Notes: a model not told the origin generated them from the letters alone. A DNA stretch of 64,000 bases from an uncultured Thiotrichaceae bacterium (GCA_902727985.1 CACVAY010000112.1:1-64000); one strand, 5' to 3'. Positions 8,714 to 17,986 are shown, counted from the first letter of the stretch. A program made the numbers and translations.

Positions 8714-9294
8714 GTGGAATTAGAGAAGTTTCCCCTGGAAGTTTTATTTTTGAGAAAAAGGATGCCTTGCCTGATTTTCTGTGTGATGACATGGTGAAGC
8801 GTTTTGAGGCACAACCTGAAGATCAAAACCGTGGGCGTGTAGGTTCTGATGTTGGTGAAAATACCCAGCTAAAAAAGACGACGGATATTTTTGTAAGCAA
8901 CAAGTCGCATTGGAAAGATGTCGATAACAATCTGTTTCGATCACTTGCCTTGGCACTCCAGGAGTTTAAGGAAGCGTATCCATTCTTCGCAGACATGTCG
9001 CGCTTCAAAGACATGGGTTATAACCTGCAACGTTATCAACCAGGGGAATTTTATCATTGGCATATTGATGGTGATAATCAGGAATTGGCAACGCGCCAAT
9101 TAGTTGCCTTGTGGTATCTCAACGATGTACCAGCACCTGGTGGAGCTACCGAGTTTTATTACCAGAATGTGAGTGTACAGCCAGAAAAAGGCAAGTTAAT
9201 GTTGTTCCCGCCATTTTGGACGCATCAGCATCGTGCGCAGGAAATACTGAGCGGATCTAAGTATATCGCCACGACATGGCTACATTTTCGGTAA
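8710..9294 (+). CDS. 2OG-Fe(II) oxygenase (prolyl 4-hydroxylase-like)
   Basis: 194 aa single-domain dioxygenase. The iron ligands are visible: H-x-D in YHWHIDGD and a distal His in FWTHQHRAQEI, followed by the 2-oxoglutarate-binding basic residue near SGSKYIATTWLHFR. NLQRYQPGEFYHWHIDG and LWYLNDVPAPGGATEFYY are the typical double-stranded beta-helix signatures of P4Hc proteins. It starts at GTG, overlapping the upstream gene, with GGAG about 12 bases before it. The substrate may be a protein side chain; the upstream partner is a candidate. Confidence 0.88.
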   Translation: MSGIREVSPGSFIFEKKDALPDFLCDDMVKRFEAQPEDQNRGRVGSDVGENTQLKKTTDIFVSNKSHWKDVDNNLFRSLALALQEFKEAYPFFADMSRFKDMGYNLQRYQPGEFYHWHIDGDNQELATRQLVALWYLNDVPAPGGATEFYYQNVSVQPEKGKLMLFPPFWTHQHRAQEILSGSKYIATTWLHFR

Positions 9295-9439
9295 AACTCA
9301 GCTTACACGAGAAGCATGTTGATTAAGCTGTAGTTGCTTGAAACTTGATCATGTATATTGATAATCATGCTTGCTACTGTCTTAACATGCTAGCAAGGCA
9401 GGGTTCGCGAGGGGGGTTCTACTATAACTGATTTTTTAT

Positions 9440-9793
9440 ATGGCTGATTTATTTACGGTGACTGCACCATTAGCCATTCGTTATCCGAATGGTGACAGGC
9501 ATTATTTGCCAAGAGTCTACAAGCATCCAAAAGGGGTGTTGTGTTTTGATATGTACTGGCATCAAAAAGGGCCAGATGAAGGCACGCAACTTATTAAAGG
9601 TTGGTTGGAGGGTGATGGGCCATGGAAAATTGGTGGCTATGTCATCTCGGTATTAGCCTGCCACAACACCATTGCTTGCCCTGCCGAAGAATTTAGTGAG
9701 TGGCAAGCTTATCTGCAAAACCACCCTGGTGAATACCCGCCTGAACCCCTCATCGACGCCATAGCAAAACGTCTTGGAGCTGATGTTGGCTAG
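9440..9793 (+). CDS. Conserved hypothetical protein, 117 aa
   Basis: Small soluble protein (MADLFTVTAPLAIRYPNGD...) rich in aromatic residues and lacking signal or membrane segments. I do not recognise it. It overlaps the next gene (acetyltransferase) by 11 bp in another frame, implying an operon of this gene, the GNAT protein and the MATE transporter. Confidence 0.65.
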   Translation: MADLFTVTAPLAIRYPNGDRHYLPRVYKHPKGVLCFDMYWHQKGPDEGTQLIKGWLEGDGPWKIGGYVISVLACHNTIACPAEEFSEWQAYLQNHPGEYPPEPLIDAIAKRLGADVG

Positions 9794-10223
9794 TTTTCAC
9801 GTCATTGAGCCGGCAACAGAAGCACAATGGCAAGCCTACTACGATTTACGCTGGCAAGTATTGCGTGAGCCTTGGGGGCAACCGCGAGGTAGTGAGCGTG
9901 ATGAGCTAGAAGCTGAAGCTGTACATCGTGCCGTTGTACATAATCAACACATTATTGCAGTAGGGCGATTGCATTATATTGACGAAACCACAGGGCAAAT
10001 TCGCTATATGGCAGTTGCCCCGAAGTATCATAGAAAAGGTGTTGCAAGCCTACTGCTAAGGTCACTCGAAGAAGCTTCGCTGTGTAAAACCATCACCCTA
10101 AATAGCCGTGAATCTGCCTGCGGTTTTTATCAAAATAATGGTTATACATTAGGTTCCGAAACGCATACCTTATACGGTGAAATACGCCATTTCGAGATGC
10201 ATAAAGAACTCATTCATGGCTGA
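9783..10223 (+). CDS. GNAT-family N-acetyltransferase (ElaA-like)
   Basis: Cytoplasmic acetyl-CoA-dependent acyltransferase of about 146 aa. The acetyl-CoA pyrophosphate loop is seen in MAVAPKYHRKGVASLLLRSLEE, and the C-terminal FYQNNGYTLGSET motif is typical of the fold. I chose the ATG at 9783, preceded by GGAG, rather than the TTG nine bases upstream. The substrate cannot be told. It overlaps genes on both sides. Confidence 0.85.
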   Translation: MLASFHVIEPATEAQWQAYYDLRWQVLREPWGQPRGSERDELEAEAVHRAVVHNQHIIAVGRLHYIDETTGQIRYMAVAPKYHRKGVASLLLRSLEEASLCKTITLNSRESACGFYQNNGYTLGSETHTLYGEIRHFEMHKELIHG

Positions 10224-11544
10224 GCAAGAACGTCTCCCCACAACCAAGAAAGAATGGCATCAACGAGTGCTATTTTTGGCTTGGCCAATCATTCTTTCCA
10301 ATCTTTCGATTCCCTTAGTTGGTGCGGTTGATACCGCTGTTGTGGGGCAGCTTTCCCATCCACGTTTTATGGCTGCGGTCGCCATTGGTGCGATTATCTT
10401 TAGCAGCACATTCTGGATCTTCGGATTCTTGCGCATGGGGACGACAGGATTTGTGTCCCAAGCTTATGGACGAGATGATGATCGACAAGTCAGTTTAGCT
10501 TTCTTCCGCGCAGGATTGATTGCTTTGGTATTGGGTGGCTTGTTTATTCTGCTGCAAAAGCCGATAGCGTGGTTAGCTTTTCACTTTATAGGTGCTGAGC
10601 CGGATGTGCTGCTTCTTGCTGAAGAATACTATGCGATTCGCGTATGGAGTGCGCCTGCAACCTTCCTGAATTATTGCATTCTTGGTGTATTGATTGGTAT
10701 GCAGCGTATGCGCTTGGTGTTGTTGACGCAGTTAGTGTTGAATGGCTGCAATATTGCTTTAGATATCGCTTTCGTCAACGGCTTGGGCATGGATGTTGAT
10801 GGTGTGGCGTTATCGTCGTTATTGAGTGAATATATCGCGGTGTTGTTTGGGCTGTGGTTGTTGCGTAAACAGTTGTTTTATCTTCGTGAAATAGTTCTCA
10901 GTGATATTGTCCAGCTAGATGCCTTGAAGGCCTTGTTTGTGGTAAATGGCAATCTCTTCCTTCGCACTTTGTTGTTAATGAGTGCCTTTTATTTCTTCAC
11001 GGCACAAGGGGCGCGTTTTGGCACAGTGGTTTTAGCGGCCAACGCCGTATTGATTAATATGCTGCATTTCTTGGCATATGGATTGGATGGGTTTGCGCAA
11101 GCAGCGGAAGCTTTAGTCGGCGGGGCTTATGGTAAAAAGCAGCGGCAAACATTTCATACCGCTGTCAAAGTCAGCAGCCTTTGGGCGTTCATTATGGCAG
11201 TGCTGATTGCTTTGCTTTATGCCGCTTTTGGTGAGAACTTTATTCGCACATTGACGAGTATTGAAGAGGTGATCAATATCGCGAATGAATATCGCTATTG
11301 GTTAGTGCTGGCGCCTATCGTGGCAGTGTGGAGTTATCAGTTTGATGGCATTTATATTGGTGCAACGCAAACCAAAGTCATGCGCGATACCATGGCGATC
11401 TCACTGATTATCTACATCATTAGTGCGTATGTATTGATGCATTATTTTGACAACCACGGTTTGTGGGCTGCACTAATGATTTTTCTGCTCATGCGCGGAA
11501 TTACCATGGCAATGCATTATCCTCGTTTGCTAAACAGGCTTTAG
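10216..11544 (+). CDS. MATE-family efflux transporter (DinF type)
   Basis: About 442 aa, twelve hydrophobic helices in two MATE repeats. The first helix carries WPIILSNLSIPLVGAVDTAVVGQLSHP, the DinF/NorM signature with the acidic residue in the membrane, and the second half has GLDGFAQAAEALVGGAYGKK. These proteins export organic cations or other small molecules with a Na+ or H+ gradient. The chosen ATG overlaps the GNAT stop by 8 bp; a GTG at 10177 is possible but adds 13 residues of unlikely sequence. Confidence 0.92.
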   Translation: MAEQERLPTTKKEWHQRVLFLAWPIILSNLSIPLVGAVDTAVVGQLSHPRFMAAVAIGAIIFSSTFWIFGFLRMGTTGFVSQAYGRDDDRQVSLAFFRAGLIALVLGGLFILLQKPIAWLAFHFIGAEPDVLLLAEEYYAIRVWSAPATFLNYCILGVLIGMQRMRLVLLTQLVLNGCNIALDIAFVNGLGMDVDGVALSSLLSEYIAVLFGLWLLRKQLFYLREIVLSDIVQLDALKALFVVNGNLFLRTLLLMSAFYFFTAQGARFGTVVLAANAVLINMLHFLAYGLDGFAQAAEALVGGAYGKKQRQTFHTAVKVSSLWAFIMAVLIALLYAAFGENFIRTLTSIEEVINIANEYRYWLVLAPIVAVWSYQFDGIYIGATQTKVMRDTMAISLIIYIISAYVLMHYFDNHGLWAALMIFLLMRGITMAMHYPRLLNRL

Positions 11545-11988
11545 AATATATTGATGATAGTGCCCGTCGTCATGTCTCACACGGAAGATGTGTTTAGAGA
11601 GTGTTTAGAGAGTGTGTAGGTTTTATGGGGATAGGAGAAGAGCTTTAAAAAGAAAGCCATGGAGCCGAAGCTCCATGTCAATCAAAGGAGGAGATGGTAA
11701 ACCTATGTTGCGATGCTAGTAACAGGCAACATAGTAGAGTGTTCATTTTTGACAGATTCTTTTTGAACGCTCTTGTTGTTTGGTATAAGAATTCCTCCTG
11801 TACATTCTAAGGAAGTCTTTTATCGCTTTGTTTCATACTGCGTTTTCATATTGTTGTGCAGTGCAATAAATATAGGGTGATTGGCTTGTATTGACAAGCG
11901 ACAAAAAATCAACATATGGGTTAGAAATGCTAACCAGTCGTGTTTTGCCAAAGAATAGTGGGAGTTTTTGGAGGAGGTGTGCTCTATG
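11545..11988. other. Non-coding gap with tandem repeat and hairpins
   Basis: About 440 bases with no convincing gene. It holds 2.7 tandem copies of GTGTTTAGAGA (11590-11619), a compact hairpin CATGGAGC-cgaa-GCTCCATG (11658-11677) and an inverted repeat ATGTTGC/GCAACAT at about 11703-11731. The hairpins probably mark the 3' end of the MATE operon. Confidence 0.5.
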
Positions 11989-12942
11989 CTATGCGTCCAG
12001 AGTATCGAGTCTGGCTTCTTCAATTAACCATTCAACAAACAGGTCAATAGCATGACGGTTTGAATCTACCGCCTCAGGTTGAATAATATAATACGTTGCA
12101 TCTAGGGGGATGCTCATATTGAAAGGGATGCAGAGCCTTTTAGATTTGATGTCATATTTAGCAAGAGCCTTTATGCTGAGCAAAACGCCTTGAGCATCAA
12201 TGGCAGCTTCCATGGCGAGGGAAACATGGTTGAAATGCAGGCCACGTTGCGTATCGACACCTGCCACATTCGCTTTCTTTAACCATTTTTCCCAGCTGGG
12301 GTGTCCTTCATAGTCCGTATCATCATGCAACAGGGTATGAAATTGTAAGTCTTCAGGCTTATCTAAAGGGTATTCTGAATCGACTAATAATTTAGGACTG
12401 CAAAGGGGGACGGCTTCAACAGAGAATAGTTTAGTGACTTTACACCCTGGGTGATTGCCTCTACCAAAACGGATGATTAAATCGACATCGCTTGAACGGA
12501 ACAAATCTTCCATAGAGCGTCGCTCTTCCTGAACGGTATCGACAAGCTTCGCATCTCCGCTGATGCGCATATCAATACCAGGATAGAGCTTGGAAAATTT
12601 ATTAAGCCTTGGTACCAGCCATTTTGATGCAAAAGAAGGTGCCATCCAGACGTTAATGTTCTCAAAGCTGCCCTGTGTTTGCATTAAATGCACAGCATCA
12701 GAAAGATTGTTAAAGCCTTCGCGTAATTTTGGTAAAGCAACTTCAGCTGCATTGGTTAAAGAGATAGAGCGACTGTGGCGTTCGATCAATGTAAATCCAA
12801 GGTACTCTTCCAGATTTTTGATTTGATGGCTAACCGCAGCGCGGGTGACGTGAAGTTCATCAGCAGCTCTAGTAAAGCTATTAAGCCTTGCCACTGCTTC
12901 AAAGGTGCGAAGTGCATTTAATGGAGGCAGGCGCTGGGACAT
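11989..12942 (-). CDS. LysR-family transcriptional regulator (GcvA type)
   Basis: 317 aa. The N-terminal winged HTH (PPLNALRTFEAVARLNSFTRAADELHVTRAAVSHQIKNLEEYLG) matches the GcvA subgroup, which starts with LPPLNALR and carries an RAAVSHQIK recognition helix. The C-terminal periplasmic-binding-like effector domain begins about residue 90. It is divergent from the DUF2520 protein at 13073 (130 bp gap), so by the usual LysR rule it may control that gene. The ligand is unknown. Confidence 0.88.
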   Translation of the reverse strand: MSQRLPPLNALRTFEAVARLNSFTRAADELHVTRAAVSHQIKNLEEYLGFTLIERHSRSISLTNAAEVALPKLREGFNNLSDAVHLMQTQGSFENINVWMAPSFASKWLVPRLNKFSKLYPGIDMRISGDAKLVDTVQEERRSMEDLFRSSDVDLIIRFGRGNHPGCKVTKLFSVEAVPLCSPKLLVDSEYPLDKPEDLQFHTLLHDDTDYEGHPSWEKWLKKANVAGVDTQRGLHFNHVSLAMEAAIDAQGVLLSIKALAKYDIKSKRLCIPFNMSIPLDATYYIIQPEAVDSNRHAIDLFVEWLIEEARLDTLDA

Positions 12943-13072
12943 AATAAAAACGTCTTTTGGTGGAATGTAGGATTATTCAATCCTACTATACTGACGAAGT
13001 CTTGGATATATGATGTCTGTATGGAGATTGCTTTAATCGAGTAACGGTAACGTGTTGTAGGTAAAGGTTTCT

Positions 13073-13942
13073 ATGAAAACAATGAATATTATTGGTGCAG
13101 GACATGTAGGGCAGACCTTAGGAAGACTTTGGACTAAGGAAAGGGCGCTAGAACTTGGTGATGTAGTCAATAGCTCGGTCGAAAGTGCTCAAGTAGCTGT
13201 CGACTTCATGCAGGCCGGTCGGGCTCTTTCGGATGTCAGGGAAATGCAATATGCAGACCTCTTTCTTGTCGGTTGCCCAGATTCGTATATTGAAGAGTGC
13301 TGTCAGGCTTTGGTTGAAAGCGAGGTGTTGAAGAGGGGAGATATTGTTTTTCATTGCAGTGGTGCGCTTAGTTCTGAATTATTGAAATCAGCGCAAGAGC
13401 AGGGAGCTTATACGGCGAGTTTACATCCAGTGAAGAGCTTCTCGGAGCCTGCAAGGGCGGTTCAGCAATTTGCGGGTACCTATTGTGGTGTAGAGGGTGA
13501 TGAAGAGGCCGTTCGTGTTTTACATCAGCTGATAGAAAACATTGGTGGTTTGCCTTTTAGTATTGACCCACAGCATAAAGCCATTTATCACTCGGCGAGC
13601 GTGATGGCATGTAATTATCTGGTTGCTTTGCAAGAAGTGAGTTTGCAAGCACTAATCAAGTCTGGTGTTCAGCGGGGTCAAGCTATGCAGATCTTACACC
13701 CTTTGGTTGCAGGAACTGTTAGCAATATTTTTGAACAAGGAACGGCGGATGCATTAACAGGCCCGATTGCACGTGGGGATCATGAGGTGGTGAAGGTTCA
13801 GTTGGAGGCATTGCAGGATTGGCAGCCAGATATAGCGAAGCTCTATAAGCAGTTGGGGGCAGAAACGGTCAAATTATCACAGCAGCAAGGTAAAGCGCTT
13901 GCTGCGGATTTAGGTGATATTGAAAGGCTGTTGAAGAACTAG
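13073..13942 (+). CDS. Rossmann-like / DUF2520 oxidoreductase-like protein
   Basis: 289 aa. The N-terminal nucleotide-binding fold has GAGHVGQTLGRLW and a later FHCSGALSSELL, and the C-terminal helical DUF2520 domain begins about residue 125 (ASLHPVKSFSEP, HSASVMACNYLVALQEVSL). The arrangement resembles ketopantoate/pyrroline-carboxylate reductases, so NAD(P)-dependent reduction is likely, but the substrate is unknown. It diverges from a GcvA-type LysR gene and is convergent with a phasin gene. Confidence 0.85.
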   Translation: MKTMNIIGAGHVGQTLGRLWTKERALELGDVVNSSVESAQVAVDFMQAGRALSDVREMQYADLFLVGCPDSYIEECCQALVESEVLKRGDIVFHCSGALSSELLKSAQEQGAYTASLHPVKSFSEPARAVQQFAGTYCGVEGDEEAVRVLHQLIENIGGLPFSIDPQHKAIYHSASVMACNYLVALQEVSLQALIKSGVQRGQAMQILHPLVAGTVSNIFEQGTADALTGPIARGDHEVVKVQLEALQDWQPDIAKLYKQLGAETVKLSQQQGKALAADLGDIERLLKN

Positions 13943-13948
13943 ATTCGC

Positions 13949-14338
13949 TTAGATGCTTTTTAGACGTTCTGCATTAGAGACTGCCGTATCACGAATAGGG
14001 GCAACACCCTTGTTAAGTGCTCTCAGGCTTTCTCGCTGATAATCAAGTGCAGAAATAGTATCAGATGGTTGCTTTGCCCAAGGTGTCCAGAAGCTGCTTA
14101 GCATTGAATTTATATAACGTTGATTAAGAGTGGTGATCTCTGTGGACATAGCTAACCAAGACTGCTGGGTGGCAAGTACCTTTTCAGTGGTCATGGTGTA
14201 GATTTCCTGCATAGCTACGGGTGACAATGTAAAGGGCGCTAGAGCCATTTGATTGATACGATGTGTAATAACCTGAGGACTAGCAACAATTAAGTCAGCA
14301 GTTTGTTTCATTAACTTTTTGGATTGGTGCAATGGCAT
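13949..14338 (-). CDS. Phasin-family polyhydroxyalkanoate granule protein
   Basis: 129 aa, all-helical with no cysteine or signal peptide. The sequence (SPQVITHRINQMALAPFTLSP..., AMSTEITTLNQRYINSMLSSFWTPW) resembles small phasins that coat PHA granules. I chose the ATG at 14338, preceded by AGGA eight bases upstream, over one 30 bases earlier. It is the only PHA gene in the window, so a storage role is inferred. Confidence 0.72.
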   Translation of the reverse strand: MPLHQSKKLMKQTADLIVASPQVITHRINQMALAPFTLSPVAMQEIYTMTTEKVLATQQSWLAMSTEITTLNQRYINSMLSSFWTPWAKQPSDTISALDYQRESLRALNKGVAPIRDTAVSNAERLKSI

Positions 14339-14494
14339 TGTATTTTTCCTAAGTATGACCATATGCACTAGAAAGCCCCTAGGTTTTGGCCGAATGAGTC
14401 AGTATCGGGGTTTGTTCAGCTATTAGCAAGCTAAGTTTTTGTATTAGCTTTTAGATAATTTTCAGAAGCTTCGTTGTGGTAGGTGAGAATTGTG

Positions 14495-14806
14495 ATGAAC
14501 GAGAACAATAAGCGGAAATTTGGTGAATGTTTGTTCTGTAAGCGTGAGTGCCGTTTGACATTCCATCATTTGATTCCACGTAAGGTGCATCGTCGGGCTC
14601 ATTTCAAAAAGCATTTTAGCAAAGAGGCGCTAAATCAGGGGATTGCTATTTGTCGACAATGTCATAATGGTGTTCATAAGCAATATGATGAGATGCAGCT
14701 TGCCAAAATATTCAATACTGTCGAGGCATTAATCGGAGATGAAAGCTTGCAGAGACATTTTGAGTGGGTGGCTAAGCAGAAAGTCAAAGCATTTACTAAA
14801 AGCTAA
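14495..14806 (+). CDS. HNH-type small zinc-binding nuclease-like protein
   Basis: About 103 aa. It shows CLFCKRE, THHLIPRK-type motif (FHHLIPRKVHRRAHF), ICRQCHNGVHK: two CxxC pairs and an HH...N...H core typical of HNH endonucleases. The length and lack of other domains suggest a stand-alone nuclease or a nucleic-acid-binding relative. The ATG follows AGGTGAG at good distance; a GTG 12 bases earlier is less likely. No mobile element or restriction genes are adjacent. Confidence 0.8.
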   Translation: MNENNKRKFGECLFCKRECRLTFHHLIPRKVHRRAHFKKHFSKEALNQGIAICRQCHNGVHKQYDEMQLAKIFNTVEALIGDESLQRHFEWVAKQKVKAFTKS

Positions 14807-14955
14807 TGCTATTTTACTTTTTAAGTTGAGAGCGGTAGGTCTGCCGTCCCCGCTGCTTTGTATTTTCTCCATGGATAATACGAGCTTTAGGCAGTAGATC
14901 GTATCGTATGTGTCTTGTTCCTAAAACAGAAGAGCTTCTAAAGATGCAATACTTA

Positions 14956-15882
14956 CTATTGGTAGCCTAAAGGTTTAGACACAGCCTTCAGGTCGGACAC
15001 GGTGAGTTGAAATAGCTCGATAAAACGCTGTTGATGTATACGTAAATACTTATCCTTCTGATAAGCAATTTTTGTGGTTTCCCAAGGGAATAAATGGCTC
15101 AAATCACGAAAAACAAGGTCACTATCGTGCTGTTTTTTATATGCCATACTGGCGATAATGCCTATTCCCATGCCATTTCTAACATAAGTTTTAATAACGT
15201 CGGTGTCTGCAGCGCTGAGTACAATTTTCGGTTTTAATAGTGCTTGTTTGAAGGCATCGCTGAAAACTTCTCGTCCGGTAAAACCATAAACATACGTAAC
15301 GATTGGATGCTTACAAAGTTGCTCTAAAGTGATTAAACTGAGGTTTAGGATGGGGTGGTCGGGCCGGGCGATTAACACGCGGTTCCAGCGATAACTTGAT
15401 ATACTTACCAAGTCGGGATGTTCACCTAATGCCTCGGTACAAATTGATAAATCTACCTCATCATGGATAGCTTTATTAACGAGTTGTTTCGGCGAACCCT
15501 GATGGATTTGTAGTTCAATGTTAGGATATTCCTGACTGAATGCTTTGATCACAGGAGGAAGGATATATTGTGCTTGGGTATGCGTTGCACCAATACGTAG
15601 TTTGCCCTCAACTTGGTTAATCTGGTCACGGCCGATTTCCAGTATACTATTGGTATTAGCGATAGCACGATAGGCATAGTGGACAATTTCTTCACCAGCC
15701 GGAGAAAGGCCAGAAAGCCGTTTACCCTTGCGGATGAAGATTTGAGTACCAATTTCTTCTTCGAGCCGGCTAATTTGTTGAGAGACGGCAGATTGCACCA
15801 TATGCAGTTGTTCAGCAGCATGACTGATACTGAAATTGTTTTCGGCAACTGCGATCAACGAGGTGAGTTGTTTGAGGTTCAT
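14956..15882 (-). CDS. LysR-family regulator, CysB/Cbl type
   Basis: 308 aa. The HTH (MNLKQLTSLIAVAENNFSISHAAEQLHMVQSAVSQQISRLEEEIGTQIF) and the effector domain motif GATHTQAQYILPPVIKAF match CysB/Cbl, regulators of sulfur assimilation that sense O-acetylserine, sulfate or APS. The gene diverges from the DsrC/TusE-like gene at 15979 with a 96-bp gap, so control of that sulfur-relay homologue is likely by the usual LysR arrangement. Confidence 0.88.
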   Translation of the reverse strand: MNLKQLTSLIAVAENNFSISHAAEQLHMVQSAVSQQISRLEEEIGTQIFIRKGKRLSGLSPAGEEIVHYAYRAIANTNSILEIGRDQINQVEGKLRIGATHTQAQYILPPVIKAFSQEYPNIELQIHQGSPKQLVNKAIHDEVDLSICTEALGEHPDLVSISSYRWNRVLIARPDHPILNLSLITLEQLCKHPIVTYVYGFTGREVFSDAFKQALLKPKIVLSAADTDVIKTYVRNGMGIGIIASMAYKKQHDSDLVFRDLSHLFPWETTKIAYQKDKYLRIHQQRFIELFQLTVSDLKAVSKPLGYQ

Positions 15883-15978
15883 ATCAATAAATGTGATATA
15901 GAATCATAAAAGATTATTTTACATGATTTAGAGCTTGAGTGAGAATGATTTTCGTTTCTCACCCACCGGAAGTTAATT

Positions 15979-16323
15979 ATGTTGAACTTAACCTCACCCG
16001 CAGAACTCCAGGATCCAACATTGCTGAGTTTATTTGATGAAGATGGTTTTATTATTAATCCCGATCTTTGGACAAAGGAAATGGCTCAGCAACTTGCTGA
16101 CGATGCAGATGTTGGAGAACTAAAGAAACCGCATTGGGACATTATTGTGTTTTTGAGAGATCGTTACTTACGTCTCGGCGCAATTCCACCCACGCGACGA
16201 ATTTGCCGAGAATTCGGTTATGAAAAAGATGCGGTCAGAGGGTTGTTTGGCGGGTGCTTACAACTTTGGCAAATCGCAGGTCTTCCATATCCGGGAGAAG
16301 AAGCTAAGTCCTATATGGATTAG
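15979..16323 (+). CDS. DsrC/TusE-family protein lacking both redox cysteines
   Basis: 114 aa. The fold is clear from DEDGFIINPDLWTKEMAQQLADD, HWDIIVFLRDRYLRLGAIPPTRRICREFGY and the end LWQIAGLPYPGEEAKSYMD. In DsrC the tail reads ...C-K-I-A-G-L-P-K-P-T-G-C-V; here the first cysteine position is Trp and the terminal one Glu, so no persulfide or trisulfide can form there. Other cysteines (in RRICREF and GGCLQLW) are not in the carrier positions. Such cysteine-less homologues have been proposed to be regulatory (RspA type). Its divergence from a CysB-like regulator supports a sulfur-linked role. Confidence 0.85.
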   Translation: MLNLTSPAELQDPTLLSLFDEDGFIINPDLWTKEMAQQLADDADVGELKKPHWDIIVFLRDRYLRLGAIPPTRRICREFGYEKDAVRGLFGGCLQLWQIAGLPYPGEEAKSYMD

Positions 16324-16600
16324 CGAAAGGTTTAGACAGAAGGTGACTAGATGGTATGTTCATCTTCTTAGTAGTAAGAATTTAATACCAGAAGCGAACT
16401 GTGACGCTTTTGCATTAATATACTAATAATTCTAAGTAGTACATCAGATAAGGGAGCCTCTAAAAGCTCACGTTTTTGTTGGATGCAAATGAAATTTTAT
16501 TGATAACCAGATGGCATGCTAGCGTATGAGGTTGTTAAAGAGTATTAATTTTGCAGTGGGACCAACAGAAGCACTTTTTAATGTTCCCTATAGGCATTGT
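16324..16600 (+). other. Non-coding stretch leading to a terminator; possible sRNA or long 3' UTR
   Basis: About 280 bases with no credible protein gene that end in the terminator at 16601-16657. A short frame over 16526-16735 crosses the hairpin and is not coding-like. Either a long 3' UTR of the DsrC-like gene or a small RNA could end here. Confidence 0.35.
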
Positions 16601-16657
16601 GGCAGGATTGGTGGATATAATCTCTCTAGGTTTACACCAATTCTGCCCTCTTTTTTT
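16601..16657 (+). terminator. Rho-independent terminator with no gene directly upstream
   Basis: GGCAGGATTGGTG (16601-16613) pairs with CACCAATTCTGCC (16635-16647) with one mismatch, followed by CTCTTTTTTT. The nearest plus-strand stop is about 280 bases upstream. Confidence 0.75.
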
Positions 16658-16806
16658 CACGTCAAAACTCCCTTGATCGTAGGCAACAATCGTAGAGAGC
16701 GGAAGAGTATATCATTTCTTAATGCTTCCTATTGAGTTATCTTCATTCTGTATTGCATAGCTGGCAAACATGATAGTTTCAAGATTCTGTCTTTTTGGTA
16801 CACCCA

Positions 16807-17979
16807 ATGCCTTCCATGTCCTCCCCTCATCCACTTAAAGTTATGATTGCTGGGCTTTTTAGTCTTGTTTTGACGATTGGTGTGGCACGATTTTCCTACA
16901 CGCCATTACTGCCAGTGATGATGGATGGAACCTTCCTGAGTGATGCTTCAGGTGGTTGGTTAGCCACCATAAATTATATGGGTTATATGCTTGGGGCATT
17001 CATTGCAGCATCAATAAGTGACCTTCAACTTAAAGATAAACTTTATCGAATTGGCTTGGTAGTCGCGGTGCTGTCGACGATTGGCATGGCATTAGCGGAT
17101 AACTATATTTTGTGGGCCACCATGCGTTTTTTTGCAGGTCTGAGTAGTGCTGCAGGGCTGTTGATTGGTTCGGGGTTAATCCTGAATTGGATGCTACGCC
17201 AGGGGCATCGTGCCGAGCTGGGTGTTCACTTTGGAGGTTTGGGCTTAGGTATTGCGCTCAGTGCCGCAGTTGCCATGCTGATGTCTGGAAAGTTGGATTG
17301 GGCTCAACAATGGCAGGTCTTTACGGTTGTTGGTATCGCTTTAGCCATTCCAGCCTGGTTATGGTTGCCAAAGCCAGATTCATCTCCAGTCACCAAGTCA
17401 GGTGAAAAGCTGGTTGATAACGAACCAGAAAAGAGCTGGATGTGGATCTTGTTTGCCGCATATTTTTGCGCGGGGTTTGGTTATGTTATTACAGCAACGT
17501 TTCTGGTGGCGATTGTTGATAATCAGCCAGCCTTGAATGGTAATGGTAGCCTTGTTTGGTTATTAACAGGTCTTGCTGCTGCCCCAGCTTGCATATTTTG
17601 GGATAGAGTAGCGAGAAAAGTGGGTGAGCTAAAAGCGTTGTTTATTGCGTATGGTGTGAATATCGTCGGTATTATTATTCCCGTGTTAGATAACAGCCTC
17701 ACAGGCGTTATTATTAGTGGTATTTTATTTGGCGCAACCTTTATTGGTATTGTGAGTTTGATGCTGACGATGGTTGGCAAATTCTTCCCCACCAAGCCTG
17801 CCAAGCCCATGGGGAAATTGACCTTGAGTTATGGGGTAGCGCAGATCGTTGCGCCTGCTATGTCAGGTATGATGGCCGAAGCATCGGGTAATTATAATAT
17901 GCCGCTGGTTATGGCGGCGATTATCATGGCAGCTGGCATGGGTTTGATTGTTGTGCTTCAAATTCGTAAACAGCACTGA
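16807..17979 (+). CDS. YbfB/YjiJ-family MFS transporter
   Basis: About 390 aa, twelve hydrophobic helices. The opening helix GVARFSYTPLLPVMMDGTFLSDASGGWLATINYMGY is diagnostic of the YbfB/YjiJ subgroup of the major facilitator superfamily, whose substrates are mostly unknown. I prefer the ATG at 16807 over a TTG 12 bases upstream. It is convergent with the lipocalin gene. Confidence 0.88.
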   Translation: MPSMSSPHPLKVMIAGLFSLVLTIGVARFSYTPLLPVMMDGTFLSDASGGWLATINYMGYMLGAFIAASISDLQLKDKLYRIGLVVAVLSTIGMALADNYILWATMRFFAGLSSAAGLLIGSGLILNWMLRQGHRAELGVHFGGLGLGIALSAAVAMLMSGKLDWAQQWQVFTVVGIALAIPAWLWLPKPDSSPVTKSGEKLVDNEPEKSWMWILFAAYFCAGFGYVITATFLVAIVDNQPALNGNGSLVWLLTGLAAAPACIFWDRVARKVGELKALFIAYGVNIVGIIIPVLDNSLTGVIISGILFGATFIGIVSLMLTMVGKFFPTKPAKPMGKLTLSYGVAQIVAPAMSGMMAEASGNYNMPLVMAAIIMAAGMGLIVVLQIRKQH

Positions 17980-17986
17980 GTTTAGT

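Noticed and set aside
11694-11810. 38-codon frame starting just after AAAGGAGG
   Set aside because: The purine-rich site is only about two bases from the ATG, too close for initiation, and the frame lies on hairpin sequence.
11820-12023. 67-codon minus-strand frame overlapping the end of the GcvA-type gene
   Set aside because: It overlaps a clear LysR C-terminus in another frame and has no ribosome site; treated as a shadow.
16526-16735. 69-codon plus-strand frame
   Set aside because: It runs across a clear rho-independent terminator and has no ribosome site or protein-like composition.
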